From an uncultured Clostridium sp. (GTDB lineage: Bacteria > Bacillota > Clostridia > Lachnospirales > Lachnospiraceae): DNA of 64,000 nt. Under the pieces are notes generated by a model. It was not told where the DNA came from and ran no database searches. It worked only from the letters and a program-made list of their open reading frames with translations. Where the stretch lies: the NCBI GenBank assembly GCA_902496665.1, contig CABVBU010000009.1, forward strand, positions 1-64,000. The letters run 5' to 3'. Of the stretch, positions 31,999 through 42,031 are shown one piece after another. Position numbers and translations under genes: made by a program. The stretch's first letter is position 1; each line of letters opens with the position of its first letter.

Positions 31999-33852
31999 AT
32001 GAATTTAGTGACGGCAGAACATCTGACAAAATCATATACGGAGCGGCTGCTCTTTGATGACACCGACTTTTCCATCAACGAAGGTGATAAGATCGGTCTC
32101 ATCGGAATCAACGGAACAGGAAAATCGACCTTGCTGAAGCTGGTGGCAGGGCTTGAGGAGCCGGACTCCGGCAGGATCGTCCGGGGACGGAATCTGGATA
32201 TCCGTTATCTTCCGCAGAATCCGGTATTCCATCCGGGCGAGACGGTACTGGAGAGCGTTTTAAGGGAAAATGAGGGGCATGAACATGTCTGGGATCTGGA
32301 GAGTCAGGCAAAATCCATGTTAAACCGCCTCGGAATTCCGGATTTCAACGAGAAGGTGGAACATTTATCCGGCGGACAGAAGAAGCGCGCGGCGCTGGCA
32401 TCTGTACTTTTATCGACGGCGGAGCTTCTGATCTTAGACGAGCCGACAAACCATCTGGACAGTGAGATGGCGGACTGGCTGGAAGATTATTTAAAGAAAT
32501 TTAAGGGTGCGCTCCTTATGATCACCCATGACCGGTATTTCCTTGACAGCGTGACGAACCGGATCGTGGAGCTGGATAACGGAAAACTCTACAGCTATCA
32601 GGCAAACTACGAGGGATTCCTGGAGCTAAAGGCGGAGCGCATGGACATGGAAAAGGCATCTGAGCGCAAGCGCCAGTCCATTCTGCGGACCGAGCTTGCC
32701 TGGATGCAGCGCGGCGCGAGAGCCCGTTCCACGAAGCAGAAAGGCCGGATCCAGCGTTTCGAGGCACTGCGGGACAAAAAGGGACCGGTGGAGGACGGAA
32801 AAGTCGAGATGGAGTCCATCTCCAGCCGCCTCGGACGGACTACCATCGAGATCTCAGATCTCTGCAAATCCTACGGGGACAAGGTGCTTGTGAAAGACTA
32901 CACCTACTTCTTCCTGAAAGATGACCGCATCGGCTATATCGGACCGAATGGGAGCGGAAAATCGACGCTGATGAAGATGATCGCAGGCTGGGTAAAGCCG
33001 GATTCTGGTACCATCGAGATTGGACAGACCGTGAAGCTTGGATATTTCTCCCAGGAGAACGAGGATATGGACACGAGTCTCAAGGTCATCGACTATATCA
33101 AAAATGTTGCGGAGTACGTGAAGACAAAGGACGGAAGCATCAGCGCGTCCCAGATGCTGGAGCGTTTTTTATTCCCGCCGTCTGTCCAGTACACCGTGAT
33201 CGAGAAGCTGTCTGGCGGCGAGAGAAGACGTCTTTATCTTTTAAAGATCCTTATGAGTGCACCGAATGTCCTGATCCTGGACGAGCCGACGAATGATCTT
33301 GATATCCAGACTTTGATGATTCTGGAAGACTATCTCGACAGTTTTCAGGGGATCGTGATCACGGTATCCCATGACCGGTATTTCCTGTACCGCGTGGTCG
33401 GCAGGATTTTCGCCTTCGAGGGAGATGGAAAGCTTCAGCAGTACGAGGGCGGATTTACGGATTACCAGGCGGCGAAGGCGGAGCGGGAGGCGAAGCTTGC
33501 GGAGAGCGCGGCGGAGAATCCGGCGGCAGCGAAGAAGTCCGCGGATAAGGGAAATGACGCGGCTGAGACAGACAGCGCATCCCGCGGAAATGGGAAGCCG
33601 AGAGAAAAGAAGCTGAAATTCAGCTACAAAGAGCAGAGAGAGTGGGACACCATCGAGGACGATATCGCGCAGCTGGAAGAGGCAGTGGAGAACCTGGAAA
33701 AGGAGATCGAGGCGTCTGCGACGAACTTTACAAAGCTCAATGAGCTGATGAAGGAAAAAGAAGAGAAGGAAGCGCAGCTCGAGGAGAAGATGGACCGTTG
33801 GGTCTACTTAAACGATCTGGCGGAGCAGATCGAGGCGCAGAAGAATAAGTAA
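31999..33852 (+). CDS. uup: ABC-F family ATPase (Uup-like)
   Basis: A soluble 617-residue protein with two complete ABC domains: Walker A GINGTGKST and GPNGSGKST, signatures LSGGQKKR and LSGGERRR, and Walker B LDEPTNHLD and LDEPTNDLD. A charged C-terminal coiled coil (about 540-617) follows an Ala/Ser-rich linker. This C-terminal DNA/RNA-binding-type domain marks the Uup branch, which acts on ribosomes and branched DNA. In contrast to the other ABC-F protein of the window, all ATPase motifs are canonical. Confidence 0.88.
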   Translation: MNLVTAEHLTKSYTERLLFDDTDFSINEGDKIGLIGINGTGKSTLLKLVAGLEEPDSGRIVRGRNLDIRYLPQNPVFHPGETVLESVLRENEGHEHVWDLESQAKSMLNRLGIPDFNEKVEHLSGGQKKRAALASVLLSTAELLILDEPTNHLDSEMADWLEDYLKKFKGALLMITHDRYFLDSVTNRIVELDNGKLYSYQANYEGFLELKAERMDMEKASERKRQSILRTELAWMQRGARARSTKQKGRIQRFEALRDKKGPVEDGKVEMESISSRLGRTTIEISDLCKSYGDKVLVKDYTYFFLKDDRIGYIGPNGSGKSTLMKMIAGWVKPDSGTIEIGQTVKLGYFSQENEDMDTSLKVIDYIKNVAEYVKTKDGSISASQMLERFLFPPSVQYTVIEKLSGGERRRLYLLKILMSAPNVLILDEPTNDLDIQTLMILEDYLDSFQGIVITVSHDRYFLYRVVGRIFAFEGDGKLQQYEGGFTDYQAAKAEREAKLAESAAENPAAAKKSADKGNDAAETDSASRGNGKPREKKLKFSYKEQREWDTIEDDIAQLEEAVENLEKEIEASATNFTKLNELMKEKEEKEAQLEEKMDRWVYLNDLAEQIEAQKNK

Positions 33853-34047
33853 TAGGATAACTGTCAGTGGACTTGTGTATTTGCTGTGCTAATTATGAGA
33901 AAACCTGGCAGCAGGAAAAAGCCAGAGCGGCAGTTGTTCGAAAATACATTTTTGCTGGTATTGGTCATGGGAAACTTAGGACCGTGGGTAACCGTTGCTG
34001 AAATCAGTAAAATTAAGAATACGTCAGGGAAAACGGGGGATTTTAGA

Positions 34048-35988
34048 ATGGCAGAATATCGAAACAGAAACAGAATCCTGTATCCACTTGGTGTCACGCA
34101 GGAAGAGAACGGTGTCCGCATCCTGGTACAGGGACGCGCCGGGGAGGTTCGTCTGCTCTTGTACAGACCGGGCGAGAAAAAGCCATGCGAGGAGATCCCG
34201 TTTGATCCGAAATACCGGATGGGAGACGTGTGGGAGCTGTCTCTGGATCGGACAGATTTTGCATCATTTGAATATAATTTCATGATAGATGGAAGAATTG
34301 TGACAGATCCTCATGCGCGGATCATCACAGGCCGGGAGAAATGGGCGGAACGGAAACGCGCTGGAAAGCCAGTGCGTGGTAGAGTGCTGTCGGAGGAGTT
34401 TGACTGGGAAGATGATGGGAACCCGGAAACGCCCTATGCCGACACGATCCTCTATAAGCTTCATGTCCGGGGATTCACGGCACACGCGTCATCAGGCGTA
34501 TCTGCCAGGGGAACGTACGCCGGTGTCGTGGAGAAAATTCCATATTTAAAGGATCTCGGGATCACAGCGGTGGAGCTGATGCCGGTGACGGAGTTTGATG
34601 AGATCATGATGTCAGCCTCCGGGAACGGATTCCACGACGCGAAGCCGGAACCGACCGGATATTTAAACTACTGGGGTTATGGCCCGTCTTACCTCTATGC
34701 GGTAAAGTCGGCGTATGCGTCCAATGGGGAGATGTCGGCGGAGTGTCAGTTTAAGACACTGGTAAAAGAATTACATAAGGCCGGGATCGAGTGCATCCCG
34801 GAGATCTATTTTACCGGAAAAGAGCTTCCGGGGGAGATATTGTCTGTACTCCGGTACTGGGTGGAAGAGTACCATGTGGACGGCTTTCACCTGTCAGGAT
34901 TCCCGGATCTCTCCCTGGCTGCGGAGGACCCGTTCTTAAAGCGGACGAAACTCTTTGCGGAAAACTGGAATGAGGTCATGAACCGCCGCCCGAAGCAGGG
35001 CTATATCACGCCGGGGGACGGAGCGGTTTCCGTGGAGGAAAAGAACCTCGCGGAGTACAACATGCAGTTCATGGAGGACATGCGCCGGTTCTTAAAGGGT
35101 GATGAGGGAATGTTATCGGCCTTTGAGTTCCGGAACCGCAGAAATCCGGCGGAGTATGCTGTGATCAACTACATGGCGAACACCAATGGATTTACGCTGA
35201 TGGACGCTGCTTCTTACGACAGGAAGCACAACGAGAAGAACGGCGAGGAGAACCGGGACGGAAGCGATTACAATTATTCTTGGAACTGCGGCGCGGAAGG
35301 TCCGACGAGAAAGAAAAAGATCATGGAGCTGAGGAAACAGCTCTTAAAGAACGCGTACCTGCTGTTATTCCTAAGCCAGGGTGTCCCGCTTTTAATGGCG
35401 GGCGATGAGTTCGGGAACAGTCAGGACGGAAACAACAACGCCTACTGTCAGGACAATGCGGTCTCCTGGTTGAACTGGAAGCTTCTGGAGACTAACAAGG
35501 ATCAGGTGGACTTTGTGAAACGTCTCATTGCCTTCCGGAAAGCCCACAAGATGTTCCATATGGACCGGGAACCGAGAATTATGGATTATAAGTCCTGTGG
35601 AAGACCGGATGTGTCCTACCACGGGGAAAACGCCTGGAAGCCGGAGTTTGAAAATTTCCGCCGCCAGTTCGGAATCCTCTACTGGGGCGCCTACGCAAAG
35701 CACCCGGACGGGACCGACGATGCGAACTTCTATGTAGCCTATAACATGCACTGGGAGCCGCATATGTTCGGACTTCCACATCTCCCGAAGGGGGCAAAGT
35801 GGCGCGTGATCTGCAATACGGGCAACCCGGATGCGGCCGGCCTTCTAACGGATGGAACCGGTGAAGTTCCGAAAAACCAGATGATGCTGGCGGTACCGCC
35901 GCGCGGGATCGTGATCCTTGAGAGCTTTGCGGATCCGGATGGGGAGAAGGACGCGAAAAAGAATTTGAACAGAAATCATTTGAAATAA
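34048..35988 (+). CDS. GH13 glycogen-debranching-like protein, apparently catalytically dead
   Basis: A 646-residue protein with an N-terminal CBM48-like beta-sandwich (about 1-110) and a GH13 barrel resembling GlgX/pullulanase. The key residues are lost. The strand that normally reads GFRFD (Arg and Asp nucleophile) reads VDGFHLSGF. The usual HDGFTL (transition-state Asp) reads NTNGFTL, although the following KHNE, NGEENRDGSDYNYSWNCG is highly conserved. The Glu in LFAENWN remains. The start at 34048 follows GGGGGA. A binding, scaffolding or regulatory role in glycogen metabolism is plausible. Confidence 0.82.
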   Translation: MAEYRNRNRILYPLGVTQEENGVRILVQGRAGEVRLLLYRPGEKKPCEEIPFDPKYRMGDVWELSLDRTDFASFEYNFMIDGRIVTDPHARIITGREKWAERKRAGKPVRGRVLSEEFDWEDDGNPETPYADTILYKLHVRGFTAHASSGVSARGTYAGVVEKIPYLKDLGITAVELMPVTEFDEIMMSASGNGFHDAKPEPTGYLNYWGYGPSYLYAVKSAYASNGEMSAECQFKTLVKELHKAGIECIPEIYFTGKELPGEILSVLRYWVEEYHVDGFHLSGFPDLSLAAEDPFLKRTKLFAENWNEVMNRRPKQGYITPGDGAVSVEEKNLAEYNMQFMEDMRRFLKGDEGMLSAFEFRNRRNPAEYAVINYMANTNGFTLMDAASYDRKHNEKNGEENRDGSDYNYSWNCGAEGPTRKKKIMELRKQLLKNAYLLLFLSQGVPLLMAGDEFGNSQDGNNNAYCQDNAVSWLNWKLLETNKDQVDFVKRLIAFRKAHKMFHMDREPRIMDYKSCGRPDVSYHGENAWKPEFENFRRQFGILYWGAYAKHPDGTDDANFYVAYNMHWEPHMFGLPHLPKGAKWRVICNTGNPDAAGLLTDGTGEVPKNQMMLAVPPRGIVILESFADPDGEKDAKKNLNRNHLK

Positions 35989-36030
35989 ACATAAAATAAG
36001 AGATTGCCGGATAGATAATGAGGGATGTTT

Positions 36031-37635
36031 ATGAGAGACGACAGAATTCGAATTGTAATAGCAGACGACGAACAGAACATCTGCGAGATGTTGAAACGTC
36101 TGATCCGTTTTGACGATCTTGGGCTCGAATTGATCGGTATGGTCTCCAATGGAGAAGATCTGAGAAACGTGATCGTAAAAGAAAAGCCGGATATTGTGAT
36201 TACAGATATCCATATGCCGGTCATGGACGGCCTGGAGGTTATCCGATGGTGTAATGAAAACGGATGCAAAACGAATTTTATCGTGCTCAGTGGATATCAT
36301 CAGTTTGAATATGCTTATAATGCGTTGAAATACAAAGTCAATGACTATCTTTTAAAGCCTCTCAACGAGGACGAATTAAACGAGACTCTGGAGAGGATTG
36401 CAAAGGGAATCCGCGAAGGGGAACAGAAAAAAGATAATTCTGCTTATATCCAGTCGCTCCATGAGCATTTTATGAAAACTGTGTCTTACTACAGGAACGG
36501 ACAGAAGCCGGTTTACGACAATGTCGATATGGTAAATCAGGAATTTATGCTGAAAGCAGAGCCGGGGATTTTTAGATTTCTGTTCATCTGTGTGGACGAC
36601 CTTCGAAAAGATAAGCAGGGAAATGAACAGTTGAATTCCGTCATAGAGAAATTAAAAGATCTTGCGGAGAAGAAACTGTCTCACTGTTGTTTTGAATATG
36701 TATGCCGTACAAGGACCAGATCCATGAAGATATTCCTGAACTACCCGTCTGATCAGGAAGATGAGATAGAGAGCGAGCTGAAAAGATTGTACGAAGAAGC
36801 ACAGGGGCTGGCGGACTTATTTAACGGCATGAATATTACAGTCTGCATCGGAGATTCTATGAATGACCCGAAAGAGATTCCGGCGGCAGCTCGCAGCGCA
36901 TGGTATACGATGTTCTGTCGATTCGGAATCGGGACAAATCGTCTGATCTGGTATGGGCAGTTAAGGAGAGTAGATATATCTGCCCAGAAAAAAGAATGGG
37001 AAACGCAGATCCGGCATGCCTGGGATGTTCTTGATGAGGAAATGTTTGCGAATACGATCTATGATATTTTCTCTGTGCCGAGAGCGGTAGAGACAACAAA
37101 GGATTTTGCGGAATTTGTTCACGAGATCGGTGCAATCGCAGAAGAGGGGAAAGAAAGTTTCTTCCAGAAAACAGGTCTGGAAGCGCCGGAAGACAGAGAA
37201 GTATCACCGAATCCCCGGTTGGATGACTCGGATTCTATGGAAGAATACAGAGACAGCCTGATTTCACTCTACGGCGCGCAAATCAGGGAATGTTCAGAAA
37301 TGGCGGATAAGAAAAACCTGAAACCGATCCGACTGGCTTGCAGTTACGTGGAGTCCCACTATAATGAACCTATAAAACTTGAGGACGTCGCGAAAGTTGT
37401 AAATTTAAATCCAATCTATTTTTCAACACTGTTCGCGCGCAAGACCGGTCAGAATTTCACGGAATATGTTACATTGTTCAAGCTGAAAAAGGCTTGTGAG
37501 CTTCTTGCGGACAGTGATATGAATATCAATGAAATTGCGGATTCTCTCGGATTCACTGATGCACGTTATTTCAGCAAACTGTTCCGAAAGAAAATGGGAT
37601 TGAAACCGACGGAGTATCGAAGAATTTACGGGTGA
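36031..37635 (+). CDS. AraC-type response regulator (YesN-like)
   Basis: A 534-residue regulator with an N-terminal receiver domain (phosphoacceptor Asp59 in VITDIHMPVMDG, Lys in YLLKPL), a long middle region (about 130-420) and a C-terminal AraC helix-turn-helix pair (about 435-534, ending LGFTDARYFSKLFRKKMGLKPTEYRR). The start at 36031 follows GAGGG. It heads a run of five overlapping genes and is paired with the kinase gene next to it. Targets are unknown; the peptide-importer operon at 42.2 kb is a candidate. Confidence 0.9.
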   Translation: MRDDRIRIVIADDEQNICEMLKRLIRFDDLGLELIGMVSNGEDLRNVIVKEKPDIVITDIHMPVMDGLEVIRWCNENGCKTNFIVLSGYHQFEYAYNALKYKVNDYLLKPLNEDELNETLERIAKGIREGEQKKDNSAYIQSLHEHFMKTVSYYRNGQKPVYDNVDMVNQEFMLKAEPGIFRFLFICVDDLRKDKQGNEQLNSVIEKLKDLAEKKLSHCCFEYVCRTRTRSMKIFLNYPSDQEDEIESELKRLYEEAQGLADLFNGMNITVCIGDSMNDPKEIPAAARSAWYTMFCRFGIGTNRLIWYGQLRRVDISAQKKEWETQIRHAWDVLDEEMFANTIYDIFSVPRAVETTKDFAEFVHEIGAIAEEGKESFFQKTGLEAPEDREVSPNPRLDDSDSMEEYRDSLISLYGAQIRECSEMADKKNLKPIRLACSYVESHYNEPIKLEDVAKVVNLNPIYFSTLFARKTGQNFTEYVTLFKLKKACELLADSDMNINEIADSLGFTDARYFSKLFRKKMGLKPTEYRRIYG

Positions 37636-38411
37636 TGCATATGGATAAGATCATGATCCTCACAACATCGAAATTTGAACGGCTTGTAAAGAATCGTGTA
37701 GCTCAGGAAATGATGGTACAGAATGTGAGTCTGGAAAAAGATCTGGCACAGAAGCAGGCTGATATTACATACCTCCAGAACCAGATCAACCCCCATTTCC
37801 TGTATAACACGCTGGAATGTATCCGCGGACAGGCGTTAAATGAGGGAATGGATGATCTGGCGGACACGGTAAAGGCGCTTGCACTCTTTTTCCGTTATAA
37901 TATCAGCGTAAAGGGAACGGTGGTTTCTTTCGAGGAAGAGCTGAAGAATCTGGAAAATTATATTTCAATCCAACAGTATCGGTTCAAGAACAAATTTACC
38001 ATGCACGTGGATATCGAGCCGGAAGAAAAAAAGCAGATTCTGGCCTGCCGGCTTCCGAAATTGTGTCTTCAGCCACTGGTAGAAAATGCGATCCTGCACG
38101 CGTTCAATGAGATCACGACAGGTGGGAGAGTGACATTGAAGGCATTCTGCACAGATGGAAATTTAAGCATTGTGGTGGCGGATAATGGATCCGGAATGTC
38201 ACCAGAACAGTTAAAAAAGCTGGACGCATCAATCCACGCGGAACATGTGGAAGAGGGAAAGGAACACGGAATCGGTCTTCACAATGTCAACAGAAGAATC
38301 CAACTGCTGTTTGGGAAGGAATATGGCCTTTCTGTAAAAAGTTTTTCTGGCATCGGAACCTTTGTCGAGGTATTTCTTCCGATGAGAACGGAGCCGTTTG
38401 ATGAAGAATGA
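37635..38411 (+). CDS. Histidine kinase without membrane segments (LytS/YesM type)
   Basis: A 258-residue kinase made only of a short N-terminal coiled coil (about 12-48), a His_kinase domain (INPHFLYNTLE, His54) and an HATPase_c domain (PLVENAILHAF, VADNGSGM, GIGLHNVNRRI). YesM-type kinases normally carry two membrane helices and an extracellular sensor; here there is none, so the protein is predicted to be cytoplasmic. The ATG at 37635 shares a base with the regulator's stop (TGATG), and its end overlaps the ABC-like gene by 11 bases. The signal must come through a partner protein. Confidence 0.88.
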   Translation: MHMDKIMILTTSKFERLVKNRVAQEMMVQNVSLEKDLAQKQADITYLQNQINPHFLYNTLECIRGQALNEGMDDLADTVKALALFFRYNISVKGTVVSFEEELKNLENYISIQQYRFKNKFTMHVDIEPEEKKQILACRLPKLCLQPLVENAILHAFNEITTGGRVTLKAFCTDGNLSIVVADNGSGMSPEQLKKLDASIHAEHVEEGKEHGIGLHNVNRRIQLLFGKEYGLSVKSFSGIGTFVEVFLPMRTEPFDEE

Positions 38412-39822
38412 ACTGATCCGTCTGCGATCGATTTATGAAGAGAAGAATAATTCTGCGCTTCGGGGGCTGGATTTTAAAATCTACAAAGGCGAGGTGGTGG
38501 GAGTCGTCGGAAGATTCCATTCCGGAAAAACACTCCTTTTGGAAATCCTTGAGGGAAATTGTGTCCCGGATCGGGGTATCAGATTTATTCGCGGAACGAT
38601 GTGCGGCTGGGAGAAAGTACCGGACAATATTGAAGTGCGCAATTTAAAGAAAAACTTTGGCCTCATTGGACAGATGACGGTGTGGGAGAACATCGCTACA
38701 TTTCGGGCAAAGGGAAAACAGAGACATTTTCTCGTTCCTAACAGGATGCGTTCTTTTATAAGAGAACAGCTGGAACTCTATGGAGTGGATGTATCCCTTG
38801 GAATTTCGGTGGACCGGTTGAGTGCGGTTCAGAAATTCGCAGTAGCGCTCATCAAGGCGAAATTGGAAGGCGCGGATCTTATTATGGCGGAAACATCAGA
38901 ACTGGAGTATTCCATGTCCGGTTTTGAACTGATGCACAGAATTCTGGGAACGGCAAAGGCACAGGGGACATCGGTCCTTTTTTCCGGGATCGATGCCGGA
39001 TGGCTTGGAACATTGATGGACAGGATCTGCCTGATCAATGACGGACAGATCCTGTGGGAAGAGGAAATCTGGGGAAAAGGAATTCCATCCCGTGCGGTTT
39101 CTGAGGCTGGCAAGATGCCGATCACGAAAAAAAAGTCAAAAAAATGGGATGAAGAAATTCACGTCATGGGACAAAAATTCAGCCTTTCCGGGTATCGTGG
39201 GGAATTTATAGCACTGATCGATCAGGAAGATACGCTTGGCGGACTCCTGCTGAATCAGAATCTGACAGCGGAGCTGTATGCAAAAACAGGAAAAAAGCAT
39301 ACACTCCGCATCCACCAGATTGATTTCTCCAATTTTGGATACCTTGTAAAGTGGATGAGCCCGGAGGACAATCTGATCTTCGGTCTGTCAGATAAGACAA
39401 GTCAGCATGGGATCATAAAAAAACATCTGAAAAAGTACCTGTTACAGGAATTTGTGCATTGGTCCAGGGATGAAAGATATTTTGATATGACGGACTGCGA
39501 ATTTCTGACAATCCGCGAAAGAATTCGAATCGCCGCGTTCCGGCTGAAGCTGGAGAAGCCGGATGTGATCCTGTTCTGGCATTATCACATGTTGGATCAG
39601 GATTCCAGACAGATAGTTCTCTCAGTCCTTTCGGAACTTTTATATGAGGGAACCTTGCTGCTCGGAATTTTCACACCGGTAGAATGCCCGAATTCTGCTG
39701 ATGGGTACATTTCGATGACCCAAAAGGGAAGATCCGGGCGTATGACTTATGGAGAAGTGAAACCGCTGCTCAGGGAAGTTGAAAATAAGAGATTTTATGA
39801 AGTACCGGGGAGGGATCAGTGA
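38401..39822 (+). CDS. Degenerate sugar-type ABC ATPase
   Basis: A 473-residue relative of RbsA/MglA double ATPases. NBD1 keeps a Walker A (GRFHSGKT, 37-44), but the signature is LSAVQ (140-144) rather than LSGGQ, Walker B is LIMAE (160-164) with Ala for the Mg-binding Asp, and no H-loop His is seen where SGIDAG stands. NBD2 has no Walker A at all (GYRGEFIALIDQ). It may bind ATP but is unlikely to hydrolyse it efficiently. The start at 38401 overlaps the kinase gene, and the ATG-TGA junction couples it to the binding-protein gene. Confidence 0.8.
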   Translation: MKNELIRLRSIYEEKNNSALRGLDFKIYKGEVVGVVGRFHSGKTLLLEILEGNCVPDRGIRFIRGTMCGWEKVPDNIEVRNLKKNFGLIGQMTVWENIATFRAKGKQRHFLVPNRMRSFIREQLELYGVDVSLGISVDRLSAVQKFAVALIKAKLEGADLIMAETSELEYSMSGFELMHRILGTAKAQGTSVLFSGIDAGWLGTLMDRICLINDGQILWEEEIWGKGIPSRAVSEAGKMPITKKKSKKWDEEIHVMGQKFSLSGYRGEFIALIDQEDTLGGLLLNQNLTAELYAKTGKKHTLRIHQIDFSNFGYLVKWMSPEDNLIFGLSDKTSQHGIIKKHLKKYLLQEFVHWSRDERYFDMTDCEFLTIRERIRIAAFRLKLEKPDVILFWHYHMLDQDSRQIVLSVLSELLYEGTLLLGIFTPVECPNSADGYISMTQKGRSGRMTYGEVKPLLREVENKRFYEVPGRDQ

Positions 39823-41051
39823 TGAAAGAAAAAAACATATTTTTCATCCGGATCGTGCCCGGATTTCTTTTGCTTTTGATCGTTGTAATGCTCTGCCTCT
39901 GCCGGAACAGGGAGAACGGGAAACCATTAGCCTGTCTGGCGATGACATCTGCGGATGACAGTTTTGTCGCGTCTGTTGCTCAGGAACTGGAAAAACAGCT
40001 GGAAACATGTGGAAACAGGGTTCTTGTGTCTTTCAGCGATAACGACATGAACCAGCAGATTAATCAGATCGAGAACTATGTGGCGATGCATCCGGCGGTT
40101 CTTGTGATCCAGTGTACAGGAGACGGTTCCGCCTACGATAAAATTCTGGAACGGGTTCATGATGACAATATGCAGGTGGTTGTGTTCAGCTCTTCCGGAA
40201 AACTGGAACATGCGGACATCCAAATGGTCAATTCGAGTCTGGGCCGCGGAATCTGCGCTGTAAATCTGATCCGGAGTTTCCTGAAAAAACCAAATGATGC
40301 GACGACAGAAAAACCTGCAAAACTTCTCCTGCTTGGTAATGCAGCGACGGAAGCAGATATTATGACAATGGCGGGATATCAGCTGATCGGTGAGAAATAT
40401 CTGAGGTATTATGATATGAAACATCTGAAATTTTACAGAGAAGATGGAAAAAAGGTGGAATATACCGATGGATACGGGATCCGGTGCGCGGTGGAAGAGC
40501 CGACAGGAGGGCTGATTCTCGATAAGAATGGTGATGCGATCCTGAATCCGTACTATGTGCCGGATATTGAGTTGATCACAGCTGAAAAGTATATGAATAT
40601 CCAGACCAATCTTCAAGGCCAGCAGGCGATGGACGCATTTCTGGGAGACCGCGAGAACAGGGATATTCGAATTGTTGTTGCGGCGAGCGGCGAAGCAGCC
40701 GTAGGTGCGGCGAGTCGTCTGGAAGAATGTCTTTCCAGAGGTGATCTGTCCTACTCGGCGGACAAGATCGCTGTATTTGGAGTGGACAACACGGAGCAGA
40801 ATCGCAGACTGGTCTCCGAGGCGGCAAAAGGAAACGGAATATTTCGTGGTTTTGTAGGTGATTACAGTATCAGTAAGGAGTCGGATAACATCATCCGCAG
40901 TCTTCTGGTACGGAAAAAAGGTGTATATCAGTGTTACAGTTATTATTCAGGATATAATGAGATATCGGACGCGAATGGTATTGTTGTGTTTTATGATACT
41001 GGTATTTCGAACATGGATATATTTGCAAGGGGGGAAGAAAATGCGTCGTAA
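39822..41051 (+). CDS. Membrane-anchored sugar-binding-type protein
   Basis: A 409-residue protein with one N-terminal hydrophobic helix (about 9-27, VPGFLLLLIVVMLCLC) and an extracellular domain resembling Peripla_BP_4/LacI-type sugar-binding proteins. CLAMTSADDSFVASVAQELEKQ, VLVIQCTGDGSAYDKIL and a late IAVFGVDNTEQNRR fit that fold. No canonical lipobox is present, so it is probably a signal anchor, unlike the lipoproteins elsewhere in the window. The start overlaps the upstream stop (TGATG) and follows GGGGAGGG. Confidence 0.82.
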   Translation: MKEKNIFFIRIVPGFLLLLIVVMLCLCRNRENGKPLACLAMTSADDSFVASVAQELEKQLETCGNRVLVSFSDNDMNQQINQIENYVAMHPAVLVIQCTGDGSAYDKILERVHDDNMQVVVFSSSGKLEHADIQMVNSSLGRGICAVNLIRSFLKKPNDATTEKPAKLLLLGNAATEADIMTMAGYQLIGEKYLRYYDMKHLKFYREDGKKVEYTDGYGIRCAVEEPTGGLILDKNGDAILNPYYVPDIELITAEKYMNIQTNLQGQQAMDAFLGDRENRDIRIVVAASGEAAVGAASRLEECLSRGDLSYSADKIAVFGVDNTEQNRRLVSEAAKGNGIFRGFVGDYSISKESDNIIRSLLVRKKGVYQCYSYYSGYNEISDANGIVVFYDTGISNMDIFARGEENAS

Positions 41052-42006
41052 ATGCAACAGTACACAGGTCATACTATTGATTCTTGTCGCAGTTTTTACG
41101 GTCTTGAATCCAAACTTTCTTTCTCCTTTTAATCTCTATAATTTTTTGATGCAGAACGAGTACCGCATCGTGATGATCACAGGTCTTGCGATCATCATGC
41201 TGGGTGGAGAGATTGATTTGTCTCTGGGATACCAGATATCGCTGGTGGGAATTTTGATCGGAAAACTACTGACGGCGGATGTTCCGGTTCCAATCTGTAT
41301 TCTCATGGGACTGGCGGCGGGATGTTGTTGTGGACTTTTAAATGGATTTCTGATAGCGGGGCTTAATTTGTCCTCTGTTATTGTGACGCTCATCACCCAG
41401 AAACTGTTTCAGGGAATTTCGTACCTGCTTTCAAAGGGAATGACATACTCAGATTTCCCGGAGCCAATCATGAGCATTTCCGGAATGAAGGGTTCGACAA
41501 TGCCTGCAGGGCACATCATCATGATCCTCAGTATTCTTTTCCTGGAGGGAATGTTCTGCTTTACGATACTTGGAAAAAATATCCTTTCCATGGGATATGA
41601 CGAACAGGTCCTGCGCCAGAATGGAATTCCTGTGGGGAAATATAAACTGAGTGCCTACATTCTGGGAAGCTTCTTTTTTTCAGTGGCGGCGCTGTTACTG
41701 ATTTCGAGGCAGGGACTGGCAGTGTCAAACATGGGCAATGGTCTGGAGGTTGACGGCATGTTTGCTGTGTGTATTGCCGGAGGAGCCAGTCTGATCCTGA
41801 AAAACAGTGAAGTGAAGCGGAGAGTCCCTATCAGCAATTTTTATCTTGGTATACTGGTGATTGCAGTGATTGAGAATGGAATGCAGCTTTCAGGAAGTAT
41901 CCAATATTATCAGTATGTGATCACGAGTGTGGTTGTCCTGTACTCGGTAATACCGACACTGCCTGCGTTTTTACCTAAAAATCAGGAGAAGAAGCAGAAA
42001 AATTAA
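41041..42006 (+). CDS. RbsC/AraH-like ABC permease
   Basis: A 321-residue inner-membrane protein with about 8-10 helices of the BPD_transp_2 family. MLGGEIDLSLGYQISLVG is the family hallmark near residue 58, with NGFLIAGLNLSSVIVTLITQKLFQGISYL after it. The start at 41041 follows GGGGGGAAG and overlaps the upstream gene by 11 bases. With a degenerate ATPase as its only partner, it may act in sensing rather than transport. A terminator follows. Confidence 0.87.
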   Translation: MRRKCNSTQVILLILVAVFTVLNPNFLSPFNLYNFLMQNEYRIVMITGLAIIMLGGEIDLSLGYQISLVGILIGKLLTADVPVPICILMGLAAGCCCGLLNGFLIAGLNLSSVIVTLITQKLFQGISYLLSKGMTYSDFPEPIMSISGMKGSTMPAGHIIMILSILFLEGMFCFTILGKNILSMGYDEQVLRQNGIPVGKYKLSAYILGSFFFSVAALLLISRQGLAVSNMGNGLEVDGMFAVCIAGGASLILKNSEVKRRVPISNFYLGILVIAVIENGMQLSGSIQYYQYVITSVVVLYSVIPTLPAFLPKNQEKKQKN

Positions 42007-42031
42007 AAAAATCAGTCAAAACAAAAGCGTG

